64,000 nt of DNA from positions 185,324 to 249,323 of the forward strand of contig NZ_BMTY01000008.1 of the NCBI RefSeq assembly GCF_014649915.1, written 5' to 3'. Below the pieces are notes generated by a model. The model was not told the DNA's origin. It was given only the letters and a program-made list of their open reading frames with translations, and did not search any database. This stretch comes from Streptomyces toxytricini (GTDB lineage: Bacteria; Actinomycetota; Actinomycetes; Streptomycetales; Streptomycetaceae). This document shows positions 46,053-54,151 of this stretch, piece after piece. Numbering within the stretch: the stretch's first letter is position 1; every line of letters starts with the position of its first letter. Position numbers and translations under genes: made by a program.

Positions 46053-46084
46053 GTAACATAGTAATGTGAAATTGCACTGACAAG
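46053..46084 (-). promoter_or_regulatory. Promoter/operator of the opp operon (32 bp shared with collagenase)
   Basis: On the - strand TTGTCA (46078-46083), a 17-bp spacer and TATGTT (46055-46060) form a near-consensus promoter about 40 bp before oppA. The motif GTAACATAGTAA (46053-46064) covers the -10. The 32 bases 46053-46084 are identical to 56812-56843. A further near-palindrome, ATGTGACC-GGTAACAT, at 46042-46057 overlaps it. Confidence 0.8.
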
Positions 46085-46220
46085 GGATCGGAACCGCCGT
46101 TATCCAGCCGTGTCCAAATCCGGCGGGAGGCCCTCCGCTCCAAGGGGCCGTCGGCACACCCGGGCAGGCGTGTGGCGCGCTGCTCCGGCTCCCCGGCGGG
46201 CGGGCACGCCGGACACGCGG

Positions 46221-46246
46221 CCGGCCCTGCCGGCCGGCAGGGCCGG
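46221..46246 (-). terminator. Terminator of gntR
   Basis: CCGGCCCTGCCGG followed directly by its reverse complement forms a perfect 26-bp palindrome beginning 4 nt after the gntR stop. It isolates the regulator gene from the opp promoter. Confidence 0.82.
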
Positions 46247-46250
46247 CAGG

Positions 46251-46970
46251 TCAGCCGGTGAGGCCGGAGCCGAGGCCGCCCGGCGCGGGGCGGCCCACCG
46301 GCTCGTCGCGGCCCTCCGCCCACAGGGAGCGGACGTGGCCGAGGTGGCGTGCCATGCACGCCTCGGCCGCCTCCGCGTCGCCCGCGATCATCAGGTCGAG
46401 GAGTTCGAGGTGCTCTTCGGCGGAGGAGGTCAGCTTGCCCGCCTCGTCCAGGCCCGTGAGCCCGTAGAGGCGGGAGCGCTTGCGCAGGTCTCCGACGGTC
46501 TCCACGAGGCGCTCGTTCCCGGCGAGGCCCAGCAGTGTCAGGTGGAAGCGGCGGTCCGCCTCCAGGTAGCCGATGAGGTTGTGCTCGCGGGCACTGGTGA
46601 CGATCTCCTCCGCGATCGGGCGCAGGGCCTCCAGCTGCTCGCGGGTGGCCATCCGGGTGACCTTGCCGACGGTCGGGACCTCGATCATCGTGCGGAGTTC
46701 GGTGTACTGGTCCAGGTCGCGTTCGCTGACCTCGGTGATCCTGAAGCCCTTGTTGCGGACGGGCTCGACCAGGCCCTCGCGGGCGAGGTCGAGCATGGCC
46801 TCGCGGACGGGGGTGGCGGAGACGCCGAGCTCGGCCGCGAGGCCGGGGGCCGAGTAGACGCTGCCGGGGCGCAGTTCGCCCGCTATCAGGGCCGCTCGGA
46901 GGGCGTGGCCGACCTGGTCGCGGAGCCGCTCCTGGGCCTTGATGAGACTGTGCTGCTTCAGGTCACCCAT
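46251..46970 (-). CDS. GntR-family (FCD) transcriptional regulator of the collagen/hydroxyproline genes
   Basis: 239 aa from ATG 46970, with GGAGG 7 nt upstream. Residues ~15-80 are the GntR winged helix (LRAALIAGELRPGSVYSAPGL, LGVSATPVREAMLDLAREGL). Residues ~90-220 are the all-helical FCD ligand domain, with metal-ligand type residues in YLEADRRFHLTLLGLAGN and SAEEHLELLDLMIAGD. FCD regulators of hydroxyproline clusters usually act as repressors released by a pathway intermediate. It sits between the opp operon and the catabolic operon, and its own promoter carries the shared motif. Confidence 0.87.
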   Translation of the reverse strand: MGDLKQHSLIKAQERLRDQVGHALRAALIAGELRPGSVYSAPGLAAELGVSATPVREAMLDLAREGLVEPVRNKGFRITEVSERDLDQYTELRTMIEVPTVGKVTRMATREQLEALRPIAEEIVTSAREHNLIGYLEADRRFHLTLLGLAGNERLVETVGDLRKRSRLYGLTGLDEAGKLTSSAEEHLELLDLMIAGDAEAAEACMARHLGHVRSLWAEGRDEPVGRPAPGGLGSGLTG

Positions 46971-47003
46971 TGCTTGTCCTCCGAGAGATCGCAGAGGAAC
47001 AGC

Positions 47004-47015
47004 GTACAATGTCAC
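47004..47015 (-). promoter_or_regulatory. GTRACATNNTAM operator upstream of gntR
   Basis: The - strand reads GTGACATTGTAC, 34 nt before the gntR start. It overlaps the stop codon of the preceding reductase gene (47012-47014), so the site sits at the 3' end of the catabolic operon. Indicates autoregulation. Confidence 0.65.
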
Positions 47016-47965
47016 GTTTCGCTGTTCTTCCCGGCAGCCGCGTACAGCGCCACCGCCACGGCGAGATCCTCCCAGGCCATGCCCACGCTCTTGAAGAGCT
47101 GTGGACAACCGGCCGGGCCCGGCCCCGGCGCCCGCCCCGCGACCAGGTCGGCCAGGGTGGCCGTGATGTGGCCCGGCCCGATCGCGCCCTCCGCCTCCGG
47201 GACCAGCAGGTCCCCCGCCTCCCGCAGGGCCGCCGACCGGGCCTCGACGTACACGGCCGAGCGCCGCACCAGCGCCGTGTCCGTCTCCCGGGCGTCCGGC
47301 TCGTGCGAGCCGACCGCCACCACCACCGCGCCGGGCGCGACGAGCCGCCCGTCGAAGAGCGGGGTGCGGGCGGTGGTGCAGCACAGCACCAGGTCCGCTC
47401 CGTCGACGTCCGCCGCCGTGCCTGTCCGCGCCGGGATGCCCAGCGTGCGGGCGTGCTCCGCGAGGGCCTTGGCGCCCGGGCCGTCCGGGTCGCGGCCGAC
47501 GATCACGGCCCCGGCCAACTCCCGTACGGCGGCGACGGCTTCGAGGTGCCCGTACGCCTGCGGACCGGTCCCGAAGAGCACCAGCCGCAGCGGCCGCCCG
47601 GCCGGGGCCAGGTGTCGCAGGGCCAGCGCGGAGACCGCCGGGGTGCGCAGCGCCGTGAGGGCGGCGCCGTCGAGGAGGGCGACCGGGCGCAGGGTGGGCC
47701 CGTCGAGGAGGAGGTAGGAGCCGGTGATCCGGGGCAGGCCCCGCGCCGGGTTCCCCGGCGCCACCCCGGCGATCTTGACACCGGCGTACGCCCCCTGCGC
47801 GGCCGGCATCAGCAGCAGTTCCCCGCCGCCCGGCACGGCGACCGCGCTGCGCTGCGGGCAGGACTCCGGATCGAGCCCGGCGCGCAGGGCTGCGGCCAGG
47901 GCGTCGGCCGCCGCGGCCGGGCCGAGCAGGGCGGTGGTCTCGGCGGCGCCGATCTGCCGGATCAA
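47012..47965 (-). CDS. Ornithine cyclodeaminase/mu-crystallin family, probable pyrroline-2-carboxylate reductase
   Basis: 317 aa from TTG 47965, overlapping the upstream racemase stop by 4 bp (TTGA). The Rossmann segment is LRLVLFGTGPQAYGHLEAVAA (residues ~125-145), preceded by GVKIAGVAPGNPARGLP with the Lys of the family. In hydroxyproline clusters these enzymes (LhpI-type) reduce delta1-pyrroline-2-carboxylate to L-proline with NAD(P)H. Ornithine cyclodeaminase activity is less likely in this setting. It is the last gene of the catabolic operon that starts at 50980. Confidence 0.82.
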   Translation of the reverse strand: MIRQIGAAETTALLGPAAAADALAAALRAGLDPESCPQRSAVAVPGGGELLLMPAAQGAYAGVKIAGVAPGNPARGLPRITGSYLLLDGPTLRPVALLDGAALTALRTPAVSALALRHLAPAGRPLRLVLFGTGPQAYGHLEAVAAVRELAGAVIVGRDPDGPGAKALAEHARTLGIPARTGTAADVDGADLVLCCTTARTPLFDGRLVAPGAVVVAVGSHEPDARETDTALVRRSAVYVEARSAALREAGDLLVPEAEGAIGPGHITATLADLVAGRAPGPGPAGCPQLFKSVGMAWEDLAVAVALYAAAGKNSET

Positions 47966-49032
47966 AGCAGGAACCCAGCGCCGAGCGCGTCGTGCGGGTC
48001 GAGCGTGAAGCGGTGCTCGCCGGTGCGGTACGCGCTGCCGGTGACCTCGGTGACGAGGCCGGCCGGGTCCGGCCCGGGCGCGGCGGCCCCGGGGACGATC
48101 CGGCCGGTGAACACGGTCCCCGCCACCGACTCGTGCAGCAGGGAGTCCTCCGGCCCGATGCGGCCGTCCTCGGCGAGGAGGGCGAGCCGCGCGGACGTGC
48201 CGGAGCCGCAGGGCGAGCGGTCCACCTGCCCGTCGGCGAAGACGGTGACGTTGCGCTGGTGCGGGCCGAAGGGCGTGTCGGGGAGCTCCTCGTGGAGGAT
48301 CACCCCGTAGACGCCGGAGAGCAGCGGGCCGTCCGGGTGCCAGGTGGCGGGGTGTCCGGCGAGCGCGGTGCGGATCTCGCGGCCGGCGCGCACCAGGTCC
48401 CCGAGCGCGGCCCGGGAGACGTCCAGGCCGAGGTCGCGCGCCCGCACGGAGGCGTAGCAGGCTCCGGCGTGGGCGATGTCGGCCTCGGCGATCCCGAAGC
48501 TCGTGGCGACGGGGACCTTCCGCGCGCCCACCCGGGCCGCGACGTTGCGGAAGGTGACGCCGGTGGTGCGGCCGCCGCTGCGGTGGACGGTGGCGGCGAC
48601 CCGGCCCGAGGGCACGTCGATCCGCACCCGGACGTCGCCCTCGTCGGGGGCGGGCACCCGGCCGGTGTCCACGGCCCAGGCGCCCAGCGCCATGGTGCCG
48701 TGGCCGCAGGCGGTGGAGTAGCCGTCCTTGTGCCAGAAGAGGACGCCGAAGTGGGCGCCGTCGTCGTCCGGCGGAACGACGAACCCGCCGTACATCCCGG
48801 CGTGCCCGCGCGGCTCCTGCACGAGCATGCGCCGTACGGAGTCCAGCGCGCCCGGCCGCGGCGCGGTGCCGGAGCCGCCGGGGCCGATCGCGGTGGCGCA
48901 GCGCTCGGCGACGGTGTCGCCGGGGGCGGGCGGGAGGCCGGGGTCGGCGGTGTCGACGATCCGGAAGGGCTCTCCGGCCGCGTGGTAGTCGGCGGTGCGC
49001 ACCTCGGGCACGGCGGGGTCGTCCGCGGTCAT
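47962..49032 (-). CDS. Proline racemase family protein (hydroxyproline 2-epimerase or trans-3-hydroxyproline dehydratase)
   Basis: 356 aa from ATG 49032, with a 4-bp ATGA overlap with the upstream paralogue. The proline racemase fold has both catalytic positions as Cys: STACGHGTMALG (Cys109) and DRSPCGSGTSAR (Cys275). Two Cys indicate a racemase or epimerase; trans-3-hydroxy-L-proline dehydratases normally have Ser or Thr at the first site. Yet the next gene is a pyrroline-2-carboxylate reductase, the usual partner of that dehydratase. The activity is therefore open. Confidence 0.8.
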   Translation of the reverse strand: MTADDPAVPEVRTADYHAAGEPFRIVDTADPGLPPAPGDTVAERCATAIGPGGSGTAPRPGALDSVRRMLVQEPRGHAGMYGGFVVPPDDDGAHFGVLFWHKDGYSTACGHGTMALGAWAVDTGRVPAPDEGDVRVRIDVPSGRVAATVHRSGGRTTGVTFRNVAARVGARKVPVATSFGIAEADIAHAGACYASVRARDLGLDVSRAALGDLVRAGREIRTALAGHPATWHPDGPLLSGVYGVILHEELPDTPFGPHQRNVTVFADGQVDRSPCGSGTSARLALLAEDGRIGPEDSLLHESVAGTVFTGRIVPGAAAPGPDPAGLVTEVTGSAYRTGEHRFTLDPHDALGAGFLL

Positions 49033-50033
49033 AGCAGGAACCCTCCGGGGAAGGGGTCGGACGGGTCGAGGAAGTACTGGGCGGTGCCGGTGATCCAGGC
49101 CCGCCCGGTGACGGTGGGCACGACGGCGCCGTAACCGCCGACGGTGGTGCGGCCGACGAGCCGGCCGGTGAACTCGGTGCCGATGAAGGACTCGTTGACG
49201 AAGTCGGCGCCGAGGTCGAGGAGGCCGCGGGCGTGCAGCTGGGCCATGCGCGCGCTGGTGCCCGTACCGCAGGGCGAGCGGTCGAACCATCCGGGGTGGA
49301 TGGCCATGGCGTGCCGGGAGCGGCGGGCGTCGGAGCCGGGGGCCGCGAGGTAGACGTGCTTGACGCCGGCGATGGCGGGGTCCTCGGGGTGGACGGGCCG
49401 GTCGGCGGAGCCGTTGATCGCGTCCATGATCGCGAGCCCGGCGGCGATCAGGTCGTCCTTGCGGGCGCGGTCGAAGGGGAGGCCGAGGGCGTCGAGTTCG
49501 ACGAAGGCGTAGAAGTTGCCGCCGTAGGCGAGGTCGTAGGTGACGGTGCCGTATCCGGGGACGTCGGCCTTGAGGTCGAGGCCGGCGCAGTAGGCGGGGA
49601 CGTTGGTGAGGGTGACGGCGGTGGCCGCCCCGTCCTCGACGCGGACGTCGACGGAGACGAGTCCGGCGGGGGTGTCGAGGCGGACGGTGGTGACCGGCTC
49701 GACGGCCGGCACCATGCCCGTCTCGACGAGGACGGTGGCGACCCCGATGGTGCCGTGCCCGCACATGGGCAGCAGGCCCGACACCTCGATGTAGAGGACG
49801 CCGAAGTCGGCGTCGGGGCGGGTGGGGGGCTGCAGGATCGCGCCGCTCATCGCGGAGTGGCCGCGCGGCTCGTACATGAGCAGGGTGCGGACGTGGTCCA
49901 TGTGCTCGATGAAGTGGAGCCGTTTCTCGGCCATGGTCGCGCCGGGGATCACCCCGACGCCCCCGGTGACGACCCGGGTCGGCATGCCCTCGGTGTGCGA
50001 GTCCACCGCGTGGTAGATGTGGCGCGTGCGCAT
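49029..50033 (-). CDS. 4-Hydroxyproline 2-epimerase (proline racemase family)
   Basis: 334 aa from ATG 50033, with GGGGGA upstream. It begins HAVDSHTEGMPTRVVTGG, typical of hydroxyproline epimerases, and has both catalytic cysteines, LPMCGHGTIGVA (Cys91) and DRSPCGTGTSARMA (Cys255). It converts trans-4-hydroxy-L-proline, the collagen imino acid, to cis-4-hydroxy-D-proline, the first step of catabolism. It lies 17 nt after the DapA-family gene. Confidence 0.87.
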   Translation of the reverse strand: MRTRHIYHAVDSHTEGMPTRVVTGGVGVIPGATMAEKRLHFIEHMDHVRTLLMYEPRGHSAMSGAILQPPTRPDADFGVLYIEVSGLLPMCGHGTIGVATVLVETGMVPAVEPVTTVRLDTPAGLVSVDVRVEDGAATAVTLTNVPAYCAGLDLKADVPGYGTVTYDLAYGGNFYAFVELDALGLPFDRARKDDLIAAGLAIMDAINGSADRPVHPEDPAIAGVKHVYLAAPGSDARRSRHAMAIHPGWFDRSPCGTGTSARMAQLHARGLLDLGADFVNESFIGTEFTGRLVGRTTVGGYGAVVPTVTGRAWITGTAQYFLDPSDPFPGGFLL

Positions 50034-50050
50034 GGGTTCCCCCCGGTCGG

Positions 50051-50980
50051 CTAGTTGAGTCCCTCGGCGAGGGCCTTCTCGGTCGCGGCGCGGACGGCCG
50101 CCTCGGTCTCCCCGGTCAGCGGGTAGCGCGGCGGGCGGGTGGCGCCGCCCGGGCGGCCGGCGAGGTCCATGGAGAGCTTGATGGCCTGGACGAACTCGGT
50201 CTTGGAGTCCCAGCGCAGCAGCGAGTGCAGGGACTTGTACAGCGGCAGTGCGGTGTCCAGGTCGCCGGCGACGGCCGCCCGGTAGAGGGTGGCGCAGGCG
50301 GCGGGCAGGGCGTTGGGGTAGCCGGCGATCCAGCCGACGGCGCCGGCGAGGGCGAGTTCCAGCAGGACGTCGTCGGCGCCGATCAGGAGGTCCAGGCCGG
50401 GGGCGAGTTCGGCGATCTCGTAGGCGCGGCGGACGTCGCCGCTGAACTCCTTGACGGCGACGATGCTGCCGTCGGCGTGGAGCCGGGCGAGCAGGGCGGG
50501 CGTGAGGTCGACCTTGGTGTCGATCGGGTTGTTGTACGCGACGACGGGCAGGCCGGTGCGGGCCACCTCGGCGTAGTGGGAGCGGACGGCGTCCTCGTCG
50601 GCGCGGAAGGCGTTGGGCGGCAGCAGCAGGACGGAGCCGGCGCCGGCCTCGGCGGCCTGCTCGGCCCAGCGGCGGGCCTCGGCGCTGCCGTAGGCGGCGA
50701 CGCCCGGCATGACGCGGCTGCCGTCGCCCGCGGCCTCGACGGCGGTGCGCACGACGCGGGCCCGCTCCTCGTCGGTGAGGGTCTGGTACTCGCCGAGGGA
50801 GCCGTTGGGGACGACGCCGTCGCAGCCGTTGGCGATGAGCCACGCGACGTGGTCGGCGTAGGCGTCGTAGTCGACGGAGAGGTCCTCGCGCATGGGCAGC
50901 GCAGTGGCGACCATGATGCCGTGCCAGGGGCGGGTGCGCGGGTCGGCGGCGGTGGGCGCGGGGGTGTGCGCGTCGGTCAT
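50051..50980 (-). CDS. DapA-family protein, probable pyrroline-4-hydroxy-2-carboxylate deaminase
   Basis: 309 aa from ATG 50980, with GGGAG upstream. TIM-barrel of the dihydrodipicolinate synthase family with GSLGEYQTLTDEER, PVVAYNNP (Tyr149) and the Schiff-base Lys177 in SIVAVKEFSGD. In hydroxyproline clusters this family (LhpC) deaminates delta1-pyrroline-4-hydroxy-2-carboxylate to 2-oxoglutarate semialdehyde. True DapA is less likely given the neighbours. It is the first gene of a four-gene coupled operon. Confidence 0.85.
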   Translation of the reverse strand: MTDAHTPAPTAADPRTRPWHGIMVATALPMREDLSVDYDAYADHVAWLIANGCDGVVPNGSLGEYQTLTDEERARVVRTAVEAAGDGSRVMPGVAAYGSAEARRWAEQAAEAGAGSVLLLPPNAFRADEDAVRSHYAEVARTGLPVVAYNNPIDTKVDLTPALLARLHADGSIVAVKEFSGDVRRAYEIAELAPGLDLLIGADDVLLELALAGAVGWIAGYPNALPAACATLYRAAVAGDLDTALPLYKSLHSLLRWDSKTEFVQAIKLSMDLAGRPGGATRPPRYPLTGETEAAVRAATEKALAEGLN

Positions 50981-51003
50981 GAGAGAGCTCCCTAGTGTGG
51001 TGT

Positions 51004-51038
51004 GTGACATTTTACTAGTGGGTTGAACTCGGCCACAA
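51004..51038 (-). promoter_or_regulatory. Promoter and GTRACATNNTAM operator of the epimerase/deaminase operon
   Basis: On the - strand TTGTGG (51033-51038), an 18-bp spacer and TAAAAT (51009-51014) form the promoter about 30 bp before the DapA-family start. The operator GTGACATTTTAC lies at 51004-51015 and covers the -10. Confidence 0.72.
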
Positions 51039-51116
51039 GACTCCGGACGGGCCGGGTCGTGCAGGCCGGGGGCAGAAGGGGGCGCAGCGCGCGGCGCGCC
51101 CTGCCGCCCGCGGACG

Positions 51117-52619
51117 TCAGCCGTCGGCGGGCGGCAGGCCGGCGAGCAGGCGCATCGGCACCGGACAGGACAGCGGCCGCCGGTCGGGCGCCTGCTCCTC
51201 GCCGGCGAGGGCGGCGACGGCCGGTCCGCACATCCGGCCCTGGCACCAGCCCATTCCGGCGCGGGTGAGCAGCTTGGCGGTACGGGCGTCCCCGGCCCCG
51301 AGGTCCGCGACGGCCTCCCGGATCCGCCCGGCCGGCACCTCCTCGCAGCGGCACACGTCCGTGTCGTCCCGCAGCCAGCCGGTCCAGCCCTCCCCGGGCC
51401 GGTGGGCCCGGCCCATCGCGTCGGCGAAGGCCCGCAGCCGCGCGCGGCGGCGCACCAGGGCCGCCGGGACCGGCCGGCCGGCGACGGCGTGGGCCGCGAT
51501 CTCCCCCTCGACCAGCGCCGGCTGCGCACCGGCGATGCCGCCGGTCTCGCCGGCGGACCAGATGCCGGGGACGGAGGTCCGCTGGAGGGCGTCGAGGTCG
51601 AGCGCGGCGGTGCCGTCGGCGGCGCGGCGGGTGGCGCAGCCGAGGCCCGTGGCCAGCTCCAGCTGCGGGACCAGGCCGTGCCCGACGGCCACGGCGTCGC
51701 AGGGGATGCGGCGGGCGGTACCGGGCAGCGGCCGCCAGTCCGCGTCCAGGCGGGCCACAGTGACGGCCTCCACCCGGTCGGTGCCGTGCGCCTCGGTCAC
51801 CGCGTGCCGGGTGAGCAGCCGCACGCCGTGGCGCAGCAGGGCCCCGCCGTACACGGCACCCTCGGCGAGCTTGGCGGGATTGCGGAGCAGGGCGGGCAGG
51901 GCGGGGGCGTAGCCGGTGTAGGCGGCGGCCTCGACGACGGCGGGTACCCGCGCCCCGGCGGAGGCGAGGGATCCGGCGACGGCGAGCAGCAGCGGGCCGC
52001 TCCCGGCGACGACGACGCGGCGGCCGGGCAGGACGAGGCCGCCCTTGAGCATGGCCTGGGCTCCGCCGGCGCCGACGACGCCGGGCAGGGTCCAGCCGGG
52101 GAAGGGCAGTTGGCGCTCGTAGGAGCCGGTGGCGAGGAGCACGGCGCGGGCGCGGACGGCCACCGCGTGCTCCTCGGGCCCGGCGACGGCGTGCAGCACC
52201 CAGGCGGCGGGGGCCCGGCCGGCGGCGTCCCCGGCGGGAGCGGCGTCCTGCGGGGCGTCCTGCGCCGCGTCCTGCGGGACCACGGTCCACACGTGGTGGC
52301 CCGGCAGGTACGTGACGCGGCCGGAGGCGGTGTGGGCGCGCAGGGCCCGCTCGCGGGCGGCGAACGCGGCCCAGCCGTGGTGGAGGGCCTCGGGCCGCTC
52401 CGCGCCCAGCTGCGGGGCGGGATGCCGGTAGAACTGCCCGCCGGGCCGCTCCCCCGCGTCGATCAGGGTGACGCGCAGGCCGAACCCGGCGGCGGTGACG
52501 GCCGCGGCGAGGCCGGCCGGGCCGGCGCCGACCACGGCGAGGTCGGCGAGGCCCTCCTCCGGGTGGTCGGCGGCGTCCTGGGCGCCGGGGCCGGGGAGGT
52601 CAGACGGCGAGGTCGGCAC
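51117..52619 (-). CDS. FAD/NAD-dependent oxidoreductase with BFD-like [2Fe-2S] domain (HcnB-like, D-hydroxyproline dehydrogenase subunit)
   Basis: 500 aa from GTG 52619, overlapping the upstream ferredoxin-domain gene by 20 bp. FAD site LAVVGAGPAGLAAAVTAAGFG at the N-terminus, a second dinucleotide site VVVAGSGPLLLAVAGSLA at ~200, and a GIWSAGETGGIAGAQ C-terminal FAD motif. The last ~100 residues hold CRCEEVPAGRIREAV and WCQGRMCGP, a BFD-type [2Fe-2S] domain. This is the architecture of HcnB and of the large subunit of multi-subunit D-hydroxyproline dehydrogenases. Confidence 0.85.
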   Translation of the reverse strand: MPTSPSDLPGPGAQDAADHPEEGLADLAVVGAGPAGLAAAVTAAGFGLRVTLIDAGERPGGQFYRHPAPQLGAERPEALHHGWAAFAARERALRAHTASGRVTYLPGHHVWTVVPQDAAQDAPQDAAPAGDAAGRAPAAWVLHAVAGPEEHAVAVRARAVLLATGSYERQLPFPGWTLPGVVGAGGAQAMLKGGLVLPGRRVVVAGSGPLLLAVAGSLASAGARVPAVVEAAAYTGYAPALPALLRNPAKLAEGAVYGGALLRHGVRLLTRHAVTEAHGTDRVEAVTVARLDADWRPLPGTARRIPCDAVAVGHGLVPQLELATGLGCATRRAADGTAALDLDALQRTSVPGIWSAGETGGIAGAQPALVEGEIAAHAVAGRPVPAALVRRRARLRAFADAMGRAHRPGEGWTGWLRDDTDVCRCEEVPAGRIREAVADLGAGDARTAKLLTRAGMGWCQGRMCGPAVAALAGEEQAPDRRPLSCPVPMRLLAGLPPADG

Positions 52620-52929
52620 GGCCGGTCCCTTCCTGGGTGGTGACGGCGTCCCCGGGGCGGGCGGGGACCAGGCAGGCGCGCTGGTTGGGGCGGCCGTTGA
52701 CGGTGACGAGGCAGTCGTGGCAGCTGCCGATCCCGCAGAACGCGCCGCGCGGGGCGCCGCCCTGACGGGTGGTGCGCCAGGCGAGGATCCCGGCGCCCCA
52801 CAGCACGGCGGCGATGGACTGCCCGGCCTGGGCGGTCAGCTCGCGCCCGTCGAAGCGCAGGGTGTACGTGGCGTCGGGGCGCCCGCCGACGAGGTCGCGC
52901 GGGGACCGGCGGTGCGGGCGGTCGGTCAT
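52600..52929 (-). CDS. (2Fe-2S)-binding protein (HcnA-like, dehydrogenase small subunit)
   Basis: 109 aa from ATG 52929, coupled to the upstream gene by an ATGA overlap. A single ferredoxin-like domain with ligands FCGIGSCHDCLVTVNG and RAC. HcnA-type small subunits pass electrons from the FAD subunits to the respiratory chain. Together with the genes at 51117 and 52926 it makes a three-part dehydrogenase. Confidence 0.85.
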   Translation of the reverse strand: MTDRPHRRSPRDLVGGRPDATYTLRFDGRELTAQAGQSIAAVLWGAGILAWRTTRQGGAPRGAFCGIGSCHDCLVTVNGRPNQRACLVPARPGDAVTTQEGTGRADLAV

Positions 52930-54095
52930 CGGCCGGTCTCCTTCGGCTGCGCCGCGGGATCGGGGAAGCGGTCCGGGCGGAAGGGGTGGAGCGGGAGCGG
53001 GGGTTCGGCGCCGGTGAGGGCGGCCGCGACGAGGACCCCGGTGGCGGGGGCCAGGCCGATGCCGGCGCCCTCGTGCCCGCAGGCGTGGAGCAGTCCGGGG
53101 ACCCGGGGGTCGGGGCCGATGGCGGGGAGGTGGTCGGGGAGGTAGGGGCGGAAGCCGTGGTAGGCGCGCAGGACGCGGGCGTCGGCGAGGACCGGGAAGA
53201 GGGCGGCGGCCTGTCCGGCGAGGCGGCGCAGGGCCTCCGTGGACAGCGACCGGTCGAAGCCGACGCGCTCCCGGGTCGCCCCGATCAGCACCGGCCCGGC
53301 CGGGGTGCCCTCGACGACCGCCGAGGACTGCAGGGCCGCGGAGCCGCTCGCGACGTCCGCGATGTAGTCGGCGGCGTACACCTTGTGCCGTACGACCCGG
53401 GGCAGCGGCTCGGTGACGAGGACGAAGCCGCGCCGCGGCAGGACCGGCAGGGCGGTGCCGGCGAGCTCCGCGATGCGGCCGCCCCAGGTGCCGGCGGCGT
53501 TGACGACGGCGGGGGCGGCGAGTTCGCGGCGCGTGGTGCGCACCCCGCGGACGGCGCCGCCGGCGGTGAGGACTGCGGTGACCTCCTCGCCGAGGTGGAG
53601 TTCGGCGCCGGAGGCGGCGAGCAGGCGGGCGGCCGCCTGTGCGGGCTGGACCTGAGCGTCCTGGGGGTAGAGGAAGCCGCCCGCCCGCCCGGGCGCCAGG
53701 TGCGGCTCCAGTTCGCGCAGCTCGGCGGGGCCGGCCTCGACGGCCTCCACGCCGACGGCGCGCTGCCCTTCGGCGAAGGCGCGCAGGGCCTTCAGGGCGG
53801 TCTCGTCGGGGGCGATGACGAGGCCGCCCTTGGGCTCGTATTCGATTTCCTCGGGGAGGTCGGCGGCCAGGTCGCGCCAGAGGCCTGCGGACAGCAGGGC
53901 GAGGTCGAGCTCGGGGCCGGCCTCCTTGTCGGAGACGAGGAGGTTGCCCTCGCCCGCGCCGGTCGTCCCGCCGGCGACGGGGCCGCGGTCGACGACGGCG
54001 GCGCGGAGGCCGGCGCGTGCGGCGTAGTAGGCGCACGCCGCTCCGACGACGCCGGCTCCGACGATCACGACGTCCAGGGGATGTCTCTTGGGCAC
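52926..54095 (-). CDS. FAD-dependent DadA-like oxidoreductase (HcnC-like, catalytic subunit for D-hydroxyproline oxidation)
   Basis: 389 aa from GTG 54095. N-terminal FAD-binding motif VVIVGAGVVGAACAYYAA (~10-27) and the D-amino-acid-oxidase-type fold with GGLVIAPDE, VVNAAGTWGGRIAE and a C-terminal GLLHACGHEGAGIGLAPATG. It should oxidise cis-4-hydroxy-D-proline to delta1-pyrroline-4-hydroxy-2-carboxylate. It heads the three-gene operon and, with no ribosome binding site, may be leaderless. Confidence 0.85.
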   Translation of the reverse strand: MPKRHPLDVVIVGAGVVGAACAYYAARAGLRAAVVDRGPVAGGTTGAGEGNLLVSDKEAGPELDLALLSAGLWRDLAADLPEEIEYEPKGGLVIAPDETALKALRAFAEGQRAVGVEAVEAGPAELRELEPHLAPGRAGGFLYPQDAQVQPAQAAARLLAASGAELHLGEEVTAVLTAGGAVRGVRTTRRELAAPAVVNAAGTWGGRIAELAGTALPVLPRRGFVLVTEPLPRVVRHKVYAADYIADVASGSAALQSSAVVEGTPAGPVLIGATRERVGFDRSLSTEALRRLAGQAAALFPVLADARVLRAYHGFRPYLPDHLPAIGPDPRVPGLLHACGHEGAGIGLAPATGVLVAAALTGAEPPLPLHPFRPDRFPDPAAQPKETGR

Positions 54096-54099
54096 GGCA

Positions 54100-54111
54100 G
54101 TAATATGTCAC
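54100..54111 (-). promoter_or_regulatory. GTRACATNNTAM operator and promoter of the dehydrogenase operon
   Basis: The - strand reads GTGACATATTAC directly upstream of the GTG start at 54095. CATATT inside it fits as a -10, with TGGGCA 17 bp further upstream as -35. Transcription would then begin at or next to the G of GTG, i.e. a leaderless mRNA. Confidence 0.65.
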
Positions 54112-54151
54112 ATTCTTTTGCGGCTGCCCAGAGCGTGCAGCAGCGGATGGT

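Noticed and set aside
50051..50980. Dihydrodipicolinate synthase DapA for lysine synthesis
   Set aside because: Neighbours and overlapping operon structure are those of hydroxyproline catabolism, where this family acts as a deaminase.
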